Shown: positions 25,912 to 35,514, counted from the stretch's first letter. The stretch: DNA of 59,364 nucleotides from Dehalococcoidia bacterium (GCA_009693115.1 SHXW01000015.1:1-59364); one strand, 5' to 3'. Notes: a model not told the origin generated them from the letters alone. Program-made: numbers and translations.

Positions 25912-27195
25912 ATGCAAAAGGGCATGACTCTCATACAGGGCGACTACAGGGCCGTGATAGACATCGGCACGACAAAGGTCTGTGTCATCCTCGTGGCGCG
26001 CAGGCCGGACCGGCGTCTAGAAATCACAGGACTGGGCATTGCGCAGTGCGACGGTTTACGGAAGGGCGTGATCGCCGACACAGCGGCCGTGACGGATGCT
26101 ATTCGACGTGCTGCGGAAGAGGCGTCGCAGCAGGCGGGCGTGGTACTTGCGGCCGCATACGTCGGCATAGCTGGCACGCACATCGATTCCGATGACAGGT
26201 GGAGCGCTGTGCCCCGTGGGCCGGGCGTCAGGGCTGTCACACAAGACGACCTTGTTGAAGCCGTCAAACACGTATCCAAGTTCGATCCGGCGCCGGGCCA
26301 GCACGTGCTGCATGTAATCCCGCGCACTTACACACTGGACGGTCTGCACGGCGTGCACAACCCGGAGGGCATGCACACCCAGGAGTTGCACGTCCAGAGC
26401 CAGGTGATCAGTGGGCCGACCGAGCAGGTCGAGGCCTTGGAGGCGGCTGTGAACGCCGCTGGGCTGCGCTGTGCCGGAGTGATCGTCGAGCCCATGGCGA
26501 CAGCAGACGCAGTGTTCGAACCCGCCGAGAAGCAGGGAGTGGTCGCGCTTGTAGACATCGGAGGTGGAAAGACGGACATCGCCGTGTTCCACGACGGGAT
26601 CATGGTGGCGACAGCGATGCTCCCGGTAGGTGGCTATCAGTTTACGAATGACCTCTCCATAGCCTTCTCTCTGCCTTATGCCGACGCTGAGAAGTTGAAG
26701 GTCGAACAAGGCACGGTCATACCTGACTTCTTCCATGCCGCCGCTGAGGTGGTCATCCGTCCCACCGGCATGCAGGGCCCTTTGACGATCACCCACAGGG
26801 ACATTGGCCAGATCTTGAAAGACAGGGCCGAAGAACTGATCGAGCTGGTGCGGATGAAACTGGACATCCCTGCGTTGGCAGAGACGCCAGTCGAGACTAT
26901 TGTCGTCACGGGCGGCGGCGCACAGCTGCGGGACTTTATCACCCTTACGAAGCACAGCCTGCAGAAGAAAATCCGGCTCGGAGCACCCAAGGGTCTCGAT
27001 GGCCTGCCAGAAACGCACCGCGACCCGTCAATAGCAGCAGCCGCTGGAATGGCCATGTGGGCGATGCGGAACCTGCCGGCGGAGGGCCATGCGGCGCGAC
27101 CGTATGAACCTTCGGCAGGCGTCATTGGCACGCTGCGGGGGTTACTGCCACATGCGAAGTCTGACGTAGCGAAAAAAACACCGGCGAAGGTTTAG
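25912..27195 (+). CDS. ftsA: Cell division protein FtsA
   Basis: This 427-residue actin-family ATPase tethers FtsZ filaments to the membrane. Nucleotide-binding motifs are AVIDIGTTKVCV (phosphate 1), ALVDIGGGKTDIAVF (phosphate 2) and ETIVVTGGGAQLRDF (adenosine). The SHS2 domain 1C lies between about 85 and 165. The end, GVIGTLRGLLPHAKS, resembles the amphipathic membrane-targeting helix. ATG 25912 has GGAGGA 6 bp upstream. The frame is open back to 25645, but that part overlaps rsmH and is not coding. ftsZ follows after 51 bp. Confidence 0.95.
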   Translation: MQKGMTLIQGDYRAVIDIGTTKVCVILVARRPDRRLEITGLGIAQCDGLRKGVIADTAAVTDAIRRAAEEASQQAGVVLAAAYVGIAGTHIDSDDRWSAVPRGPGVRAVTQDDLVEAVKHVSKFDPAPGQHVLHVIPRTYTLDGLHGVHNPEGMHTQELHVQSQVISGPTEQVEALEAAVNAAGLRCAGVIVEPMATADAVFEPAEKQGVVALVDIGGGKTDIAVFHDGIMVATAMLPVGGYQFTNDLSIAFSLPYADAEKLKVEQGTVIPDFFHAAAEVVIRPTGMQGPLTITHRDIGQILKDRAEELIELVRMKLDIPALAETPVETIVVTGGGAQLRDFITLTKHSLQKKIRLGAPKGLDGLPETHRDPSIAAAAGMAMWAMRNLPAEGHAARPYEPSAGVIGTLRGLLPHAKSDVAKKTPAKV

Positions 27196-27246
27196 CGCCA
27201 CGACCGGGGGACGAATTTACAGGCGAGCAATCACAGGAGGCTTGGA

Positions 27247-28365
27247 ATGGCTGACGGGTATGCATCCCCGGCCGACGGCAAAGTCGGCCAGGTAACAATC
27301 AAAGTCGTGGGTTGCGGTGGTGGCGGGTCGAACGCGGTGACGCGCATGTACCGGGATCCGATCCAAGACGTTGAGTACGTGACGTTGAACACGGATCACC
27401 AGGCGCTGACACGCAGCGAAGTGCCAACCCGGCTGCGCATTGGCGACCGGACGGCGCGCGGGCTGGGTGTCGGCGGGGACCCGGACAGGGGCCGGGAGTG
27501 CGCCGAGGAGAGCCGTGAAGAGGTCAAGTCCATCCTGCAGGGCGCGGACCTCGTGTTCATCGCAGCAGGCATGGGCGGCGGCACGGGAACAGGCTCGGCG
27601 CCGGTTGTGGCGGAAGTGGCGCGAGAGATGGGTGCGCTCACCGTGGGCGTGGTAACGAAGCCATTCGCATTCGAGGGCAACCGGCGCATGAAGCAGGCGC
27701 AGGACGGCATTTCGAAACTGGAAAAATTCGTGGACACGCTGATCGTGATCCCGAACGACCGCCTGCTCGCCATGGCTACTGAGCGCCTGACGATGGAGAT
27801 GTCATTCAGGATGGCGGACGACGTCCTCCGGCAGGCCATTCAGGCTATTGCAGAACTCATAACCGTCCCTGGTGAGATAAACCTTGACTTCGCCGACGTG
27901 AAGGCGGTCATGAAAAACTCCGGCCCGGCCTGGTTGGCCATCGGTCGCGGCTCTGGCCCGGATAGGGCTGTGATGGCGGCCGAGACGGCGATCTCCAGCC
28001 CTCTGCTCGAAGTCTCGATGAGCGGGGCGCGCGGCATCATCTTCAACATCACTGGCGGTCAGGACCTGACGCTACAGGAAGTGAATGAAGCATCAGAAGT
28101 GATCCGGCGCGAGGCGGATCCCGAGGCGAACATCATCTTCGGCCAGGCTTACGACCCGAAGATGGAGAACGAGGTGAAGATCACTCTGATCGCGACCGGT
28201 TTCCCGAGCGCGCAGTCAGTGCCGCATGAAGACGCCATGAAGGCGGCGTTATCTGAGGCGCTTACGAACGAAGAGACCCTGGATCTGCCCCCGTTCCTGA
28301 GGCACAACCCGGCTGCCGCTCGAAGGCGGATGGCCAACGGCGCTGGACTCATGAACGGACGCTAG
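27247..28365 (+). CDS. ftsZ: Cell division protein FtsZ
   Basis: This 372-residue tubulin-like GTPase forms the division ring. It has the N-terminal IKVVGCGGGGSNAVTRM, the GTP signature GGGTGTGSAP, T7-loop residues NLDFADVKAVM, and NITGGQDLTLQEV. The short linker ends in DLPPFLRHN, close to the conserved C-terminal peptide that binds FtsA. AGGAGG lies 6 bp before the ATG. The linker is very short compared with many bacteria. It is the last gene of the cluster; no murein synthesis gene is present on either side. Confidence 0.97.
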   Translation: MADGYASPADGKVGQVTIKVVGCGGGGSNAVTRMYRDPIQDVEYVTLNTDHQALTRSEVPTRLRIGDRTARGLGVGGDPDRGRECAEESREEVKSILQGADLVFIAAGMGGGTGTGSAPVVAEVAREMGALTVGVVTKPFAFEGNRRMKQAQDGISKLEKFVDTLIVIPNDRLLAMATERLTMEMSFRMADDVLRQAIQAIAELITVPGEINLDFADVKAVMKNSGPAWLAIGRGSGPDRAVMAAETAISSPLLEVSMSGARGIIFNITGGQDLTLQEVNEASEVIRREADPEANIIFGQAYDPKMENEVKITLIATGFPSAQSVPHEDAMKAALSEALTNEETLDLPPFLRHNPAAARRRMANGAGLMNGR

Positions 28366-28924
28366 GACTGTTCCGCCCCAACGCCTAACCGCCCGGGCCC
28401 TCACCAGCCCACAAACGGTCCGGGCCACCAACGGGCCCGCCGGCACCGGCCGCCGGCGGGCCTATCGATTTAACTGGGTTAAGGCGAGCAGAACAGTAGC
28501 GCATCATGGCCAGGCTGGGGCACAGCGGATTTCGGCTGGGAAGCAGCATATCGGGCACTATTGCGCCGGTTCCCATATCTCGTGAACCATTGATGCTACG
28601 TTATCCATTCATGCCCGCTCGAGTTAGGAATGTTTTTGGGACAGGGATGGACGGCCTTTGCCCCGGGCCGGGGATGACTATTGGCTGGGTTTGCTCGTAC
28701 TCAGCACGTACTGAAACAGGGTTCGAATTCGCCGGGATACGTCTTGACACTGATACCAGCCCTTGTAGTAGATTTTGCTTCACCCACTAAATCTGGGGTG
28801 TGGTTCCGAAACGTAACCTACAACCCAGCATCTACACAAGTGCCCGTGGTTCCTCAATACCGAAGGCTGGTTCGCATCTCACCGTTCTCACCCTGGACAT
28901 TCGGGCCGGCCCACCTGTCAGCCA
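28366..28924. other. Intergenic, 559 bp, upstream of nrdR
   Basis: Apart from the hairpin after ftsZ, a TTGACA hexamer at 28744-28749 may be a -35 element. A TAGTAG or TAGATT follows at 28766-28774, with spacing or match that is not ideal. No NrdR box (ACACWATATATWGTGT type), tRNA or riboswitch was recognised. Small open frames here show no family features. Confidence 0.35.
28434..28462 (+). terminator. Strong GC hairpin after ftsZ
   Basis: An 11-bp perfect stem GGCCCGCCGGC/GCCGGCGGGCC with a 7-base loop lies 68 bp after the ftsZ stop. The downstream TATCGATTT is only weakly T-rich, so it is a terminator-like structure rather than a textbook terminator. Confidence 0.55.
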
Positions 28925-29482
28925 ATGCACTGCCCTTTTTGCGGCCATAACGAGTCAAAAGTGATCGATTCGAGAGAATCGCCCGACGGCATCCGCCGCC
29001 GCAGGGAGTGCACGCGCTGCGAATTGCGATTCACGACGTATGAGCGTGTGGCAGCGATGCCGCTCATGGTGGTGAAGCGTGATGACAGGCGGGAGCCGTT
29101 CTCGACTGAGAAGCTCGAGCGGTCGCTGCGACTGGCGTGCGCCAAACGGCCGCTCACGATAGGTGCGATCTCCAAACTGGCTGCAGACGTCGAGAACGAA
29201 GTTCATCGGCTGGGCAAAGCCGAAGTGGAAAGCCGTGTGATCGGCGAGATGGCAATGGAGCGGTTGCGGCTGCTGGACAGGGTGGCTTACATCCGGTTCG
29301 CGTCTGTATACCGGGCCTTTCAGGACGCCGGGAGCTTTGCGAAGGAGGTGGAGGCGCTTGAGAGCGCAGACGCCCAGGGCAAAGCCAACGTCAACCAACT
29401 CGCGCTGATCCCGGACAACGTACCAAGGCTGACCGACCGTGCAAAGCGTGCCAGACGGCCCAGAGTGACCCAGGAGCGTTAA
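28925..29482 (+). CDS. nrdR: Transcriptional repressor NrdR
   Basis: This 185-residue regulator senses ATP/dATP and represses ribonucleotide reductase genes. The N-terminal zinc ribbon has Cys3, Cys6, Cys29 and Cys32 (CPFC and CTRC) in the standard MHCPFCGH...RRRRECTRCELRFTTYE setting. An ATP-cone follows from about 46 to 136 (VVKRDDRREPFSTEKLERSL, VAYIRFASVYRAF). The C-terminal 40 residues are a variable basic tail. It lies 428 bp upstream of nrdJ on the same strand, the expected target. The start has no obvious ribosome binding site. Confidence 0.96.
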   Translation: MHCPFCGHNESKVIDSRESPDGIRRRRECTRCELRFTTYERVAAMPLMVVKRDDRREPFSTEKLERSLRLACAKRPLTIGAISKLAADVENEVHRLGKAEVESRVIGEMAMERLRLLDRVAYIRFASVYRAFQDAGSFAKEVEALESADAQGKANVNQLALIPDNVPRLTDRAKRARRPRVTQER

Positions 29483-29910
29483 CTCCGGATATCCACACAA
29501 ATTCACAGAAAGTCTGGGCTCCAAGCCGTGACATGGCTGTTGGAAATCATCGGGTGAGACCTTACAGTGACAACCCCTGCACTCATTCAACGTCAATTCA
29601 TCCACGCACGGATAGAACAAATGAACTCCTCCGAGGGCTCAAGGTCCCACGGCTCTTACCGAAACACAGCGTTCATGACCCGGCCATCACCTGCTCAAAC
29701 ACCGGGCTTGCCGCGTCGTTCAGACACAAGGACGCCTCTGCTGATTCTTAAGTAGGCGTCCCTGGCGCAACCGGGGACTGTCCCTCCCGAAGCAGCGTTA
29801 TGCGCGGGCCGGGTGGCGGTTTCCCTCATGCACTTCACGTTGACATAGAACACTCCGTTCATACACCGGCCTGAGACAATAGAAAGACACCATTGGAAAG
29901 GTCCAGACCC
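29483..29910. promoter_or_regulatory. nrdR-nrdJ spacer with hairpin and possible promoter
   Basis: An 8-bp stem GGACGCCT/AGGCGTCC (29730-29737 with 29754-29761) could end the nrdR transcript, but has no T-run. A TTGACA at 29840-29845 may be a -35 box for nrdJ, with a poor -10 (TACACC) 16 bp later. No B12 riboswitch or clear NrdR box was seen. Confidence 0.3.
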
Positions 29911-32586
29911 ATGACATCCTCCGTAAACGGCAGCGGCAACAAGAACGGCCGCATCGCCCCGAAGCAGACCGCCGGGAAGAACAAATCGTCGACAGGCTCG
30001 AAACCGGCTGACGCCTTCAAGCCGGCTGAGATCACCGACAATTCGCTTGTCGTCCTCAAGAAGCGCTACCTGCAAAAGAACGACAAGGGCGACCTCGCCG
30101 AGACGCCTGAGGGGATGTTCCGGCGCGTGGCGGACGCTCTCGCAGAACCCGACGGCAGGAAGTACGGGAGGTCTCCGGCGCAGGTGAGGTCCGTCGCGGA
30201 TGAGTTCTACCGGGCGATGGCGTCACTCGAATACCTGCCAAATTCACCTACTCTGATGAACGCTGGAACGGGCGCCGGGACCCTTTCGGCCTGCTTCGTG
30301 CTGCCTCTCAAGGACTCCATGGAGGGAATCATGGGCGCGGCGCACGACGCCGCCATGGTGCAAAAGTTCGGCGGCGGCACTGGTTTCGCCTTGTCAGAGA
30401 TCAGGCCAAAGGGAGCGTCCATCAAGACCACGCACGGGAAGGCGTGCGGCCCCATCGCAGTGCTACGGCACCTTTCGTCGGTGTCAACGCTCGTAACGCA
30501 GGGCGGAAAGCGCGATGGGGCGAACATGGCGGTGATGGATGTGCACCACCCGGATATTGAGGAGTTCATCAGCTGCAAGTCGGTTGAAGGCCAGATCCAT
30601 AATTTCAATATCTCTGTGGGCGCGAGCGATGAGTTCATGAGCGCGGTGGCGGCGGGCATTGACTTTGCGCTGAAGGAGCCGCGGTCAGGAAAGGAAATTG
30701 GCCGCAAAAACGCACGCGATCTGTTCAACAAGATCGTGCAGGGGGCATGGCGCAACGGCGAGCCTGGGATGATCTTCCTGGATGAGGTGAACCGTAACAG
30801 CCCAGTGCTGCATGTTGGCCGCATCACGGCGACGAACCCGTGCGGCGAGCAGCCGCTATTACCGAACGAGTCGTGCAATCTGGGATCTATCGACCTTTCC
30901 AAGTTCGTGACGGGGGGCTACGCGACGAGCGCAGTGAAGCGTGAAGCGCTTGCGCCGGCTGGTGCGGGCGGCAGGTCGAAAACCTCAGCGACCGCAACTG
31001 CGGCGTTGCCGGGGCTTGATTGGGATCGCCTCGGCAGGATGGTGCGCCTGACGGTGCATTTCCTGGACAACGTGATCGACGCCAACAAGTACGCCGTACC
31101 TGCGATTGAGGACATGACGAACCACACCAGGAAAATCGGGCTGGGAGTCATGGGCTTCGCGGATATGCTGGTCGAGCTTGGTATCCCGTACGACTCTGAG
31201 ACGGGTATCGAGACGGGCAGGAACCTGATGCGTTTCATCCAGCAGGAGGCGGATGCAGCCTCGCAGGACCTGGCGAGGGAGCGCGGCCCCTACCCGGCCT
31301 GGGAAGGCGGGGCGCCGCAGAAGCAGGGCGAGACGCCCATGCGCAACGCCTGCCGCCTGACTGTGGCGCCGACAGGGACGATCTCGATGATCGCCGGGTG
31401 CTCTTCGGGCATTGAGCCGATCTTTTCCCTGGCCTTCAGGAAGCAGAACATCCTGGAAGGCCAGACGCTGTATTACGTTGACCGCAACTTCGAGCGGATC
31501 GCACGCGAACGAGGGTTCTACTCTGAAGAACTGATGGCGTATCTCTCGGACGGCGGCTCGCTTCTGGATCGGGATGACGTGCCTCAAGATGTCCGGCGGC
31601 TGTTCCACGTTGCCTCCGATATTTCACCTGAGAACCACGTTCTGATGCAGGCGGGATTCCAGGAGAGCACGGACGCTGGCATCTCGAAGACGATCAACTT
31701 CCCTAACTCGGCAACGGTCGAGGACGTTGAGAACGCTTACATGCTTGCGTGGAAGACGCGTTGCAAGGGGATCACGGTGTACCGCGCAGGGTCTCGAGAA
31801 AAGGAGGTCCTGGCGACTGGACACGCCAAGGGCAAGTCCACTGATGGAACGAAAGCCGAGGCGACGACAACTGTCTCAGGCGCGCCGGACGCCGGATCGG
31901 CTGGGCAAGCTGAGGGCTTCGACAAGCTCAGCCTGCACGTTGAAACGGAAGAGGCGGGAGATGGATTCGGAGGATTCGTCCCACAATATGTGACACCCAA
32001 GGATCGGCCCGAGATGATCCAGGGGGTCACGCGGCGGATGCGCACGGGCCACGGCAACATGTACATCACGATCAACGTCGACCAGCATGGCCAGCCGTTC
32101 GAGGTGTTTGCTACGGCGGGCAAGTCGGGTTCTTGCGACTCTGCGCTCACCGAAGCAGTGACCAGGCTGATGTCGCTGTCACTGCGGTCTGGGATAGACC
32201 CCGAGGACATCGTGCGACAGTTGAGGGGCATCACCTGTCACCCGAACTGGGACCAGGGGGCGGTGATCAACTCCGGTCCAGACGCCATCGCCATTGCGCT
32301 GGACAGGCAACTAGAGGCGCGGACGAAGCCGGCAGGAAAGATGGAGTCAGGCGAGCACGGACAGTTGGCGATGCTTGAGCGGCCTTCTGCGAAGGAGCTT
32401 GGCCGCCCGACGGCAACGGCTGTGCCGGTGATTCAATCGCCTTCAGGTGTGACAGGCCGCACGGCGCAGAAGGTGACGATCGCCGCTGGGATGGGCTTTG
32501 CGAACCTGTGCCCAGACTGCTCAGGGACGCTGGCGCACGAAGAGGGCTGCCAGAAATGCCACAACTGCGGGTACAGCAAGTGCTAG
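29911..32586 (+). CDS. nrdJ: Adenosylcobalamin-dependent (class II) ribonucleotide reductase
   Basis: This 891-residue enzyme makes deoxyribonucleotides using coenzyme B12 and needs no oxygen or metal-radical subunit. The thiyl-radical barrel shows NAGTGAGTLSACFVLPL, GGGTGFALSEIRPKGA, the active-site NPCGEQPLLPNESCNLGSIDLS and APTGTISMIAGCSSGIEPIF. A TSCPD domain (about 690-780) and a C-terminal Cys-rich tail with CPDC, CQKC and CGYSKC follow. The N-terminus is a Lys/Ser-rich disordered stretch of about 45 residues. ATG 29911 is preferred (GGAAAGG upstream); a TTG at 29893 is in frame. Confidence 0.95.
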   Translation: MTSSVNGSGNKNGRIAPKQTAGKNKSSTGSKPADAFKPAEITDNSLVVLKKRYLQKNDKGDLAETPEGMFRRVADALAEPDGRKYGRSPAQVRSVADEFYRAMASLEYLPNSPTLMNAGTGAGTLSACFVLPLKDSMEGIMGAAHDAAMVQKFGGGTGFALSEIRPKGASIKTTHGKACGPIAVLRHLSSVSTLVTQGGKRDGANMAVMDVHHPDIEEFISCKSVEGQIHNFNISVGASDEFMSAVAAGIDFALKEPRSGKEIGRKNARDLFNKIVQGAWRNGEPGMIFLDEVNRNSPVLHVGRITATNPCGEQPLLPNESCNLGSIDLSKFVTGGYATSAVKREALAPAGAGGRSKTSATATAALPGLDWDRLGRMVRLTVHFLDNVIDANKYAVPAIEDMTNHTRKIGLGVMGFADMLVELGIPYDSETGIETGRNLMRFIQQEADAASQDLARERGPYPAWEGGAPQKQGETPMRNACRLTVAPTGTISMIAGCSSGIEPIFSLAFRKQNILEGQTLYYVDRNFERIARERGFYSEELMAYLSDGGSLLDRDDVPQDVRRLFHVASDISPENHVLMQAGFQESTDAGISKTINFPNSATVEDVENAYMLAWKTRCKGITVYRAGSREKEVLATGHAKGKSTDGTKAEATTTVSGAPDAGSAGQAEGFDKLSLHVETEEAGDGFGGFVPQYVTPKDRPEMIQGVTRRMRTGHGNMYITINVDQHGQPFEVFATAGKSGSCDSALTEAVTRLMSLSLRSGIDPEDIVRQLRGITCHPNWDQGAVINSGPDAIAIALDRQLEARTKPAGKMESGEHGQLAMLERPSAKELGRPTATAVPVIQSPSGVTGRTAQKVTIAAGMGFANLCPDCSGTLAHEEGCQKCHNCGYSKC

Positions 32587-32613
32587 GGACTGGTGCAACT
32601 GTAGTGGATGACG

Positions 32614-32649
32614 AGAGAGGGCCGGAGAGATTCCGGCCCTCTCTTTTTT
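32614..32649 (+). terminator. Rho-independent terminator of nrdJ
   Basis: A 12-bp perfect stem (32615-32626 with 32632-32643, loop of 5) is followed by six T residues, 28 bp after the nrdJ stop. Confidence 0.95.
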
Positions 32650-33024
32650 GCCATGCCGTAGTTTCGAGTTTGCCTGAGGCGTTCGGTGTCCCTACAAACG
32701 GAGGCCCGGCTAGCCGGATTGGACAATCCCGCCCCGGAACACCGCCGGCCACCCGGGTGCAATTTGGTCACGGGTTGGGTGAAGGACGAGGTTGAACCTG
32801 ATTTAATCGGCGGGACAATGTTCATTGAGCGGGATTGTTCGGTTTCGGCGCTCGGCATGACACAGTCGATGCCAAAACAAGCCTGGAGCGAACAGAAAGC
32901 CGAGTCAGATCCCTAATCGGCGCACCGGGACTCAGACAGAAAGACGTCGCCCATTACCGGCTTTGTAGATCATGCTCACACATCAATCCGTCTACCGCCG
33001 ATAGAGAGGGATGCCCGTCCTGCC
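32650..33024. other. Intergenic, 375 bp
   Basis: This spacer lies between the nrdJ terminator and the end of the convergent NHL-repeat gene. No gene, RNA or strong signal was recognised. Confidence 0.35.
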
Positions 33025-34038
33025 CTATCCTTTGACGCGACGCCATTTGCGTAGGGAAGCCATCTCACGTGGCGGTGTCAGAAATCGTCCGACCTCGACG
33101 TAGGAGACTTCGGCTACGTAGACATCACCGTGAGAGTCAACCGCGACTGAGTGAGGCCACAGGAACTGGTCGGCATCTTCGCCAGGGAGCGGATTGCCAA
33201 GGCGTTGGACTTGCTGACCAGAGCGTGTCCAGATGCCAAGGGCATGGCCAATATAGGGCACGTCTCGCTGGACGGGCGCAGGTCCTTGTTCTGCGATGTA
33301 CAGGTTCCTGTCCGCGCCCTTCCCCGCAAAGACGGAGACGGCCTTGTGGACGTGCCATTCCTGAACAAACTCGCCTGTCTGAGTGAAAATCTGAACCCGG
33401 TGATTCTCGCGGTCACAGACAATGACCTTATCGTCGAAGAGTGCCAGGTTGTGCGGGAGGGAGAACTTTCCGGGGCTGGTGCCTGGCTCACCCCACGAGA
33501 GGATGTGCTTCCCCTTTTTGTCCAGACGGTGGACGCGTGAGTTGCCATACCCGTCAGAGATGAAAATGTCACCCGTATCGGGTGAAATGGCGACATCCGT
33601 CGGCTTGTTGAACATGTTGCCGGACTGTTTGGGCGCAGGCACTCCTGAACCGATGGTCAGGAGCACGCGGCCGGTCCGGTCGCACTTATAGATGCGGCAG
33701 CCGACGTCGTCCACGAGCCACAGGTTGTCTTCATGATCAACAGAAGCGCCGTGGGGGCGTTTGTATCGAGAACCAGCCCAGCCGTCGATGGTGTTTCCAT
33801 ATGGGTCCTGCATGGAGCGGAAGCCGGAATAGGGGTCATCGTTGCCCCACTTATCGAGCAGGTTGCCATGGGAGTCAAACTTCAGGACGGGCCAGTTGCC
33901 ACGGTTGAATACGAAGACGTTGTCTTCGGAGTCAACCGCGACGGCTGTGGACTCGCTGAGCCAGATGCCGTGGGGAACCTTGGCCCACCCTGCGACGGCT
34001 TCGTAAGTGGTGGTTTTTGTGGCGGATTTGAGTGGCAT
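33025..34038 (-). CDS. NHL-repeat beta-propeller protein
   Basis: This 337-residue protein is built of NHL-type blades, each with a [V/I]AVD or similar strand and an F-D-x-x-G turn. Examples are STAVAVDSEDNVFVFNRGNWPVLKFDSHGN, PTDVAISPDTGDIFISDGYGNSRVHRLDKKGKH and PHNLALFDDKVIVCDRENHRVQIFTQTGE. The pattern resembles the lyase domain of peptidyl-glycine amidating enzymes, but this is a shape match and not proof of activity. No signal peptide follows the ATG I chose at 34038; the frame stays open to 34221. It is divergent from pdxA with about 225 bp between the starts. Confidence 0.8.
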   Translation of the reverse strand: MPLKSATKTTTYEAVAGWAKVPHGIWLSESTAVAVDSEDNVFVFNRGNWPVLKFDSHGNLLDKWGNDDPYSGFRSMQDPYGNTIDGWAGSRYKRPHGASVDHEDNLWLVDDVGCRIYKCDRTGRVLLTIGSGVPAPKQSGNMFNKPTDVAISPDTGDIFISDGYGNSRVHRLDKKGKHILSWGEPGTSPGKFSLPHNLALFDDKVIVCDRENHRVQIFTQTGEFVQEWHVHKAVSVFAGKGADRNLYIAEQGPAPVQRDVPYIGHALGIWTRSGQQVQRLGNPLPGEDADQFLWPHSVAVDSHGDVYVAEVSYVEVGRFLTPPREMASLRKWRRVKG

Positions 34039-34264
34039 GTTGGTGGGTGATCTCAGTGTGGGCAGGTGGGATTCGTCTAGCTTGAACCAAGCATGAAATC
34101 GATGGAAGGCCGATGTTATACCCGGCCGTACAAGCGCGATACTGCCCGGGGTCCGGGTGTGGCACTCCATTGGGAACTTCGACCTCTCACCCTGACACCA
34201 TCCCCCAGGATGAGCGGACATGCGGGATAGCTCCTACGTTTTCAAAAACCATTCGGAGGCAGAA

Positions 34265-35296
34265 GTGACATCACGACTAGGACGCCCTCAGGCCAGGAAG
34301 CCGCTGCTCGCTGTGACAATGGGGGACCCTAGCGGGATAGGCGCGGAGGTGATCGCAAAGGCTCTCGGAAAGCCTGCGGTGTACGAGTTCGCCCGGCCGT
34401 TCGTCATAGGCACGGTTAAGGAGATGCAGGTGGCCGTTGGCCAGGTGGGGTCGACGGCGCGGGTGCGTCCGATAGAGTCGGCGAGCGAGGCGAAGTGTCA
34501 ACCAGGGGTGATCGAGGTCTTGAACGTTGACGGCTACGAGGACGTGAGGTTCCCGGTGGGGAGGCACTCTGTCGAAGCTGGCAAGGCATCGCACTCGTGG
34601 GTGGAGCGGGCGGCGGGGCTGTGTATCGAAAAACAAGTGGACGCCATGGTGACAGCGCCTGTGAACAAGCAGTCGTGGGAAATGGCGGGGTCCGGGGGAG
34701 ACATCGGCCACCAGGAGGTATTCAAGCGGCTGACGGGGTCGGACTACGTGGCGACGATGCTGGTGTCCGGCACGCTGCGGTGTATGCACCTTTCGACGCA
34801 CAAACCGCTGCACGAGGCCTGTCTTTATGTCACTCGGAAGAATGTGCTTCGTGCGGTCAGGCTGACTGATAGCCATTTCAAGCAGTGGGGGTTCAAGACG
34901 CCCCGTATAGCGGTGGCGGCTCTAAACCCTCATGCGAGCGATAACGGGCTGATTGGCCGCGAGGAGCTTGACGAGATCAAACCAGCGGTAGATGACGCCC
35001 GCGCTGAGGGTATCAACGCAACCGGTCCAGTTCCGGCCGACTCTGTGTTCAACCAGGCGTTCGGCGGGAAATATGACGTGGTGGTGGTGATGTACCACGA
35101 TCAGGGCCACATAGCCATCAAGGTGCACGGGCTTGAAGAGAGCATCAGTGTGAACTTGGGATTGCCGTTCATCAGGACGTCTGTTGATCACGGGACGGCG
35201 TTTGACATCGCCGGAAAGAACAAGGCGGACTCTACAAGCATGTTCGAGGCATTGAAGCTTGCGTCGCAGCTGGCGAGCGGGGCTTCAATGGCGTGA
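34265..35296 (+). CDS. pdxA: PdxA family dehydrogenase (4-hydroxythreonine-4-phosphate type)
   Basis: This 343-residue NAD-dependent metalloenzyme has VTMGDPSGIGAEVI, TAPVNKQSWEMAG, GDIGHQEVFKRL, HLSTHKPLHEA, ALNPHASDNGLIG and VVVMYHDQGHIAIK. The last three supply the metal-binding His residues. The family includes PdxA of vitamin B6 synthesis and PdxA2 enzymes that oxidise 4-phospho-threonate or -erythronate. The accessory sugar-acid genes elsewhere in the window keep PdxA2 possible. GTG 34265 is chosen because GGAGG lies 5 bp upstream; an ATG at 34220 is in frame. No pdxJ is adjacent. Confidence 0.9.
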   Translation: MTSRLGRPQARKPLLAVTMGDPSGIGAEVIAKALGKPAVYEFARPFVIGTVKEMQVAVGQVGSTARVRPIESASEAKCQPGVIEVLNVDGYEDVRFPVGRHSVEAGKASHSWVERAAGLCIEKQVDAMVTAPVNKQSWEMAGSGGDIGHQEVFKRLTGSDYVATMLVSGTLRCMHLSTHKPLHEACLYVTRKNVLRAVRLTDSHFKQWGFKTPRIAVAALNPHASDNGLIGREELDEIKPAVDDARAEGINATGPVPADSVFNQAFGGKYDVVVVMYHDQGHIAIKVHGLEESISVNLGLPFIRTSVDHGTAFDIAGKNKADSTSMFEALKLASQLASGASMA

Positions 35297-35507
35297 ACCG
35301 GCCCGTCCGATTCACAGTGGCGCAGTTGGGGCAAATGCGGGTTGGGAGTTTTGGACAGGGCGAGAGTTAGCTCGGCCTGGTTTGGCAGAGTTGGCTCAAG
35401 CCATGCCATGCCCCAGACCTGCACGCACCAAGGGAGGCTTACCCCTAACAGTCAAGAGTTGTCCGAGCGATCATGGGCCGCTCGGAACTGAGAACAGGTG
35501 ACGCACG

Positions 35508-35513
35508 TATAAT
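35508..35513 (+). promoter_or_regulatory. Candidate -10 box for proC
   Basis: A perfect TATAAT lies about 95 bp before proC. No TTGACA-like element is found at the normal spacing. If active, the transcript would start near 35520 and immediately enter the hairpin described next. Confidence 0.45.
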
Positions 35514-35514
35514 C

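Noticed and set aside
26056-27018. 320-residue minus-strand open frame
   Set aside because: It is a shadow of ftsA, where nucleotide-binding motifs are in the plus-strand frame.
28530-28570. SRP RNA candidate (GGGAAGCAGCAT segment)
   Set aside because: The surrounding bases lack the conserved symmetric helix 8 loops of SRP RNA.
28720-28740. tRNA-like T-loop GGTTCGAATTC
   Set aside because: The flanking bases do not pair as a T-stem and no acceptor, D or anticodon arm fits upstream.
29483-29910. Cobalamin riboswitch upstream of the B12-dependent reductase
   Set aside because: No B12-box-like sequence or the expected long folded leader was recognised.
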